From Chrysemys picta bellii (Eukaryota; Chordata; Testudines; Emydidae): DNA of 64,000 nucleotides. Positions within the stretch are counted from its first letter, which is position 1. The number at the start of each line of letters is the position of its first letter. The translations under genes were made by a program, and so were the position numbers. This document shows positions 59,256 through 64,000 of the stretch, in pieces. The notes below the pieces were generated by a model that made no database searches, was not told where the DNA came from, and saw only the letters and a program-made list of their open reading frames with translations. The DNA is taken from the NCBI RefSeq assembly GCF_011386835.1, contig NC_088800.1:13292572-13356571 (forward strand). The letters run 5' to 3'.

Positions 59256-59639
59256 GGAAAATACATCATAGCTAGAAACAGTGCAAGCTTGCTCCACCCC
59301 ATCCCACTAGAGGGCCTTAACTGTGACTTGAGTGGATCACCTCTAGGAGCAAAGGAAAAGTTTTCATGAGTAATTCAATACCTATTATTCAAAAAACCCA
59401 CCCTTCATGCTGTCTCCCATGCTGCCCCTCATGCTTGGCAGGTGTTTCCCGTCAACATCCACAAAGCTACCTTTACATCCCTCCCCAACTCTCCTTTTCT
59501 GTCAAGCTACAAAAAGCTTGACAACAGTTAGGCAGCTGGTGTGTGGAGGCCACTGCTTACCATGCGAACCAGTGTTGTCTCATTATTTCCTTGGGCTCCC
59601 CATTGATCTAGAGCCACCTGTTGTCTCTTGTCTTATGCC
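59256..59639. other. Unique-looking DNA
   Basis: No repeat recognised. A CTCF-like motif with two mismatches lies at 59304-59318. Confidence 0.35.
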
Positions 59640-59740
59640 TAGATTGTCAGTTCCTTTGTTCTGTGTTCGTACAACGACTAGCCCAATGGGGTCCTGGCCC
59701 ATGACTAGCGCTGCTAGGCACTATGGTAATATAAATAAAT
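59640..59740 (+). repeat. L3/CR1-like or CORE-SINE 3' tail
   Basis: 'tagattgtcagttcctttg', 'tgttcgtacaacgactagcc', 'caatggggtcctgg' and 'ggtaatataaataaat' match the tails at 4470 and 23990. Confidence 0.65.
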
Positions 59741-59745
59741 CATAA

Positions 59746-60940
59746 TGCTTGGCCTTTCTGCTGAAACCACCAACAAAGGTTTCATTGATTGCTCTGATGT
59801 TTGTGAGGAGGACAGCTGTCCACCAGGAAGGAGTCTGAGACTCACTAGCTGTGAATCACTGTGGTTTGAGAAAGACTTCTCCAGACCTCAAGATCACTGG
59901 AAGTAACCTCACCTGAAGGGGTCCAACAGCATCATCTTTATTTAAAGGAACATGACATATGGCATCTCAAGTAATATGGGGAGCTTAGACGTTTCGTGGC
60001 CTAGTCATGAAGGCCAGAGTCTTCCCCTGTAAACAAGGCCCAAGGTATAGACAGATGTGTAAGGTCCCCTGAGATACAGCCGTTTACAGGCAGATTACGA
60101 ATGGATGGAACTAACTAATGTCTTTAGCCAGTTCCTGGAGTGACGAGAGAACATGCTTTGGATTCCCTAGTTGTCCACATCCTAAAGCCAACACATTGTT
60201 TTGCAGGACTGGCACTCTCTTTTTAAGACTGGTCCAGGACTGGAATAGCAGAAGATACTCTGGGACAAATGTATAACGTGCACTGGCAGAGCTGTGGGGA
60301 GTCCCCAGTTGGAATAGCAGTGGTGCTGCAGAGCAGGATTGATGTGAGTTGGTACAGCTGGGGGAGCGGGGTGAGGAAGGACTGCAATGGCAGCAGCTGC
60401 TGCAAGGCAGGACGGGTGTGCATTGGTAGAGCTGCTTGAAAGCCCAGAAGTGGGTTACAAGGAAGATGTCTCAGGTCCCCGGATTAATGTGCCCAGCATC
60501 TCTAAAACAGATCTCTAAATCATGACTGGATCTCTGAAATCTATCCTTTCCTAGCCATCACTAACCCAAGTTTTGGCCACCTTTTGACTTGACAACTGCA
60601 ACTTTGATCCATGATCATGGAGGGAGTAACGCTCTCTCAGGCAGCGAGGGCCACGCCCATGAATAACTCTGAATATCAAGCCAGAGCCCATGAACTACTA
60701 GACTTTGCATTCAGTGGAGATTCTTGAACCACTCTCAAAACCTTACAACACCCTTCCTTCCATGCAATGAAGCCTATCAGCGATAGCTCACTTCCCCCTT
60801 GCATTGCACCAAAAATCACCCAGATATTTCTGTATCAGGGTCTTGGAAACCTCTGGTATGTCAAAATTGGAAAAAAAACACATGGGATGCATTTAAAACT
60901 GATTTTATTGTAACCAGTGAACTATAAAACTATGAACAAA
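59746..60940. other. Unique-looking DNA
   Basis: No repeat or exon recognised. Confidence 0.4.
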
Positions 60941-61144
60941 TTAAACTTTCCTAGATTCAGAAACACACTGCACAGTACTTGTGTTGGGGTCTAACTGACC
61001 CCTGGATCAGACATATTTTTTAAAAAGCTACACACTATACAAGTGCTGAGGGTCTAACTGACCCCGTGTTTAGACTATGACACTAGATAGCAACAGCAAC
61101 CAGACAAAGGGCGCAAACACAGCAAAGTGGCAATAAATGGCCTA

Positions 61145-61512
61145 CTACTTTGGACAAATGGAGCAAACAGGTGACATATGTTCTGCACATACGAAGTTTT
61201 CACACTTTGCATATTTTGTATGTGTTCTTCTGTCTTGTTTTCTAGAACATCGTTCCCATTCCTTAGTCTATGGGTCAGTACCCAGCACACCGGACACTGT
61301 TTCCCATGGGCCCTGAGGCAAGGCTGCAGAAATGTTCCTATCCTGCACCAGGAGTTTCACCATTTCTGTCCCCAGGTCCCTGGGAAACACCCGTCTCCTA
61401 CTCAAAGATTTATTGTGCCGTGTGTGATTCAACAACATCCAAACAACATATGCATTCAGACATGCAATGTGCATGTGCAATGCTTGTCTTTTCCCCAGCA
61501 ACGGCATCAATC
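61145..61512 (-). pseudogene. piggyBac transposase C-terminal fragment
   Basis: A single minus-strand frame of about 122 codons, interrupted by one TAG near 61268-61270, carries the end of a piggyBac-family transposase, the DDD enzyme that excises DNA precisely at TTAA. The first part has LNAYVVWMLLNHTRHN followed by SRRRVFPRDLGTEMVKLLV, matching the helix after the catalytic domain (NA-Y-V-x-W ... RR-x-F-L-x-x-L-G). After the TAG the cysteine-rich C-terminal finger is complete: RCSR, KYAKC, FVCAEH, PVCSIC, then PK and the stop at 61145. Such fingers bind sub-terminal DNA. The catalytic aspartates are absent. The finger's preservation is notable but may be chance. Confidence 0.8.
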
Positions 61513-61809
61513 AGCAAGTGTATCTGACAATTGTGGTTTCCTCAGAAACTCTTCCTAGCAAGTGCAAGCTTCCCAGAAAATCAATCTGACAGCATTATCT
61601 TCAAAGAAACTCAATTTGCTAGATTGTGATGATACATGAGAACAAAGTTATCGGGGGGTCACAGATCCCCAAGACCCTTTGGGTGCATTTTTTTGAAAAC
61701 CAAAAACCACTGAAACTCTGGTGATAAAAACAATACTGAAAGATTCCAATAATGGTATCATAACTGCTCCCTCAAACTAAAAACAATCTGCTGCTGGACT
61801 GCCTGAATA

Positions 61810-62263
61810 ATTAGGTTTGATACAGGAGTGAGTGGGTGAGATTCTGTGGCCTGCGTTGTGCAGGAGGTCAGACTAGATCAGGATTTCTCAAACAGGGGTC
61901 GCCGCTTGCGTAGGGAAAGCCCCTGGTGGGCCGGGCTGGTTTGTTTACCTGCCCCGTCCGCAGGTCTGGCCGGTCGTGGCTCCCACTGGCTGCGGTTTGC
62001 TGCTCCAGACCAATGGGAGCTGCTGGAAGTGGCAAGGGCCGAGGGACGTACTGGCCGCCGCTTCCAGCAGATCCCATTGGCCTGGAGCAGTGATCCGTGG
62101 CCAGTGGGAGCCACGATCAGCCGGACCTGCAGACGGGGCAGGTAAACAAACCCGCCCGGCCCGCCAGGGGCTTTCCCTACACAAGCGGCGACCCCTGTTT
62201 GAGAAACCCTGGACTAGATGATCATAATGGTCCCTTCTGACCTTAAAGTCTATGATTCTATGA
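61810..62263 (+). mobile_element. CR1 3' tail nested in the piggyBac remnant, split by a MITE
   Basis: 'attctgtggcctgcgttgtg' and 'aggtcagactagat' continue after the MITE as 'gatcataatggtcccttctg', ending 'tctatgattctatga'. The piggyBac palindrome resumes 8 bp later. Confidence 0.88.
61879..62211. mobile_element. Palindromic hAT-type MITE, full length
   Basis: The 333-bp element starts CAGGATTTCTCAAACAGG and ends CCTGTTTGAGAAACCCTG, with a perfect 8-bp duplication GACTAGAT (61871-61878, 62212-62219). It is the cleanest copy of the TTTCTCAA subfamily in the window and sits inside the CR1 tail. Confidence 0.95.
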
Positions 62264-62650
62264 ATTAATTGAGGGTCTGACTGACCCCAGTACGGTTTGA
62301 GTGACTTTTTTTTGCTATACTAAAACAGCAACAAGGACGCCAACAAAACCAGTGCTAACAGCTGGCCTCATCGTAGTTTGCGACTATGTAAAGAAAGAAG
62401 AGGCAGTGGTTTGCCTATCATGTTTGATTTAATTTTTTTTATGTTTTTATGTTCAGAGTCCAAGAGACTGCCAAAGAACTTGGAAATGTAGTACTTTCAT
62501 TGACTAAGCTTGAAAGGTCTAACTGAACCACTACCTTTTTAGTGACTTCTTTTGCTACTCGAAAACCACAAGAGGCTGGATGATAAAACCAGTGTGGACT
62601 GACCTCACCCTAGTTTGAGAATACTTAATGTTGGAAGAAGGACAGGTTTG

Positions 62651-64000
62651 GCACAGACATTTGTATTTACATTTTTGTGGGCGTTGGAGTCAGATAGATA
62701 CCAGGAAATTAGGAGGGTTAAAAAAAAATCCACCTCATAGCAAGTCTACACTATCGCCTGCTATATTGCTCATCTTAACCTAGCTGTCTGCCTAGCCTAG
62801 ATTGTGAGCAAATTGAGAGACTGTGTCATCTGCACTGTAGAAAAGCAAGCAGGTGAGCAGTGAGAAAGAGAGGCAGAAGGCATTTCAGCTCCCTTGCTAG
62901 TCACCTCTTGCTTCTTTCCTGCATATCGAAGAGGTGACACTTTTGAAGAAAGCCTGGTGCTTGCCTATTCAGACTGAAGCGTTCAGCCTTGGAAGAACCC
63001 AACCTCCACTCCTTTTCCTCATAGCCAGAGAGTGAGCACCACTTTTGGGACTAGAGGTCTGAGTGGAGGCGTGGTTGATAGCTGTTTCCATAATACAGAG
63101 GTAAATTAAGCTCAGGATCTCATTTGAGGATCTCCCTTTTGTTGTAATCAGTTGCATTTTGAGATCTCTTGTTGCCTTTTAGGCTGCTGTGTTGAAGGAG
63201 ACGCTTGCTGTGATATGTAGCACTTACGGATAAGGAAGATGATAGTAGTTGCAAGTTTTATACTCCATGGATGCCTCTTAAAGGAAGAAATTGTTTTGCT
63301 TCCCCCTGTCTCAAACGCTCCTCCCATACCCAGATCTCTCTCATCTCTCTCCTCTGATCCCTCTCTCTCAGCAAACTTCTCATTGGCAAGGACAGTAAAA
63401 GGGCAGAAGGTCTGTCATTGAAACTGTGGATTGGTAGCTTTCACCGCTGTGCTGCTGCTTTTGATCCAAAGATTGATCTAACGCTGTAGCTTTTTTTTTT
63501 CTCTTTTCATAAATAAAGCTTTAGAAGTGCTTAGTGCAAATACCCGGGTTCAGCGGCGAAGCTCTCATCCCACCGGTCTGTTTTTCATACAGCTCTTGAC
63601 TTTATTTTGCCCTCTGTTTGCTCGTCCTACTTCTGTTCTTTCGCTGCTATTACCAGGAGGTTAGAGTTGGAGAACAGCTCACAGCGATGGCCTATGTGTA
63701 GAGCTTTGCAGACCTCACACCATAACCTTTGCTCTGAACTTAGTGCAACATCTTGCAGCCACCTGGGGGAACAAATCCCATCTCAGTAGGGACCAGTCTC
63801 CTGTACCTCTCCACGAACCGGCACAGCAGGGGAATTTGTGACAACCACTAAGAGAGAATCAAAGGGAGACTAAAGAGGTTGAGCCTGAGATGATCTTTGT
63901 GGGCAGTACCATATTACAATAAAGCAGGTCGTCCTTCCCTATGATGACTGTAAGCGCAGCCTGTGTCTCTCCATGTCTACTTTCTAAGGTCTCTTTTTCA
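62651..64000. other. Unique-looking DNA
   Basis: No repeat or exon recognised. AATAAA words at about 63513 and 63918 are not linked to any transcript evidence. Confidence 0.4.

Larger units (their letters stand above)
60980..62650 (-). mobile_element. piggyBac-like transposon remnant
   Basis: The C-terminal end of a piggyBac transposase lies on the minus strand at 61145-61512, with copies of a 17-bp palindrome (GGGTCTAACTGACCC core) on both sides: 60986-61002, 61049-61065, 62272-62288 and a partial 62515-62528. The upstream side shows a diverged direct repeat of about 125 bp (62272-62400 and 62515-62645). Most of the transposase is missing. Terminal inverted repeats and TTAA target sites could not be fixed, so the limits are approximate. 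A CR1 tail carrying a MITE was later inserted at about 61810-62263. Confidence 0.7.

Noticed and set aside
58715..59369. Frame of 216 codons
   Set aside because: It mostly overlaps the C-rich interior of the 464-bp hAT MITE and crosses its right end.
59500..59523. Small hairpin TGTCAAGCT with its complement
   Set aside because: It resembles a bacterial terminator, but the context is vertebrate and there is no upstream gene.
63510..63925. Two AATAAA words
   Set aside because: Polyadenylation signals are common by chance in AT-rich DNA, and no transcript ends can be tied to them.

Overview
The window looks like vertebrate nuclear DNA, most probably turtle. It is AT-moderate, has no long intact host open reading frame, and is full of interspersed repeats typical of Testudines. 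These include tRNA-derived Cry-type SINEs with a CR1-like tail, several CR1 LINE pieces, Penelope-like retroelement tails, palindromic hAT MITEs and a piggyBac remnant. The species call is inference from repeat content. No complete host gene can be demonstrated, so the region reads as intergenic or intronic.

Layout, left to right. 0-8 kb: mostly unique DNA, with half of a palindromic MITE near 1 kb, a degraded coding-like stretch on the minus strand near 2.5-2.9 kb, an inverted Penelope-like insertion at 6.3 kb and a CpG/CCAAT-rich promoter-like region at 6.6-7.3 kb. 8-11 kb: a MIR SINE, then a 5'-truncated CR1 (minus strand) that still encodes reverse transcriptase fragments and is interrupted by a Cry SINE and a second CR1 tail. 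11.66-14.66 kb: a 3-kb hAT transposon with perfect 8-bp target duplications, a broken transposase and a 61-bp Penelope-like tail nested inside it. 15-28 kb: unique DNA with MITEs, L2/L3-like tails, a (TATC)n array and a second inverted Penelope-like insertion, which keeps a hammerhead-ribozyme-like core. 29-32 kb: two GC-rich non-autonomous hAT elements, one built of serial hairpins and one carrying a minisatellite. 32-53 kb: mostly unique DNA, some of it resembling conserved non-coding DNA, plus scattered CR1, MIR, L2-like, L3-like and MITE copies. 52-64 kb: a MITE inside CR1, further hAT termini, and a piggyBac remnant that contains a CR1 tail which itself contains a hAT MITE.

What works together here is mobile DNA. 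The hAT transposase lineage, or its relatives, plausibly moved the many 8-bp-TSD MITEs. CR1 reverse transcriptase plausibly moved the SINEs that share its tail. The nesting gives a relative chronology. The only hints of host function are the promoter-like island, a possible decayed minus-strand exon next to it, CTCF-like motifs and a few AT-rich candidate enhancers; none can be confirmed without alignment or expression data.
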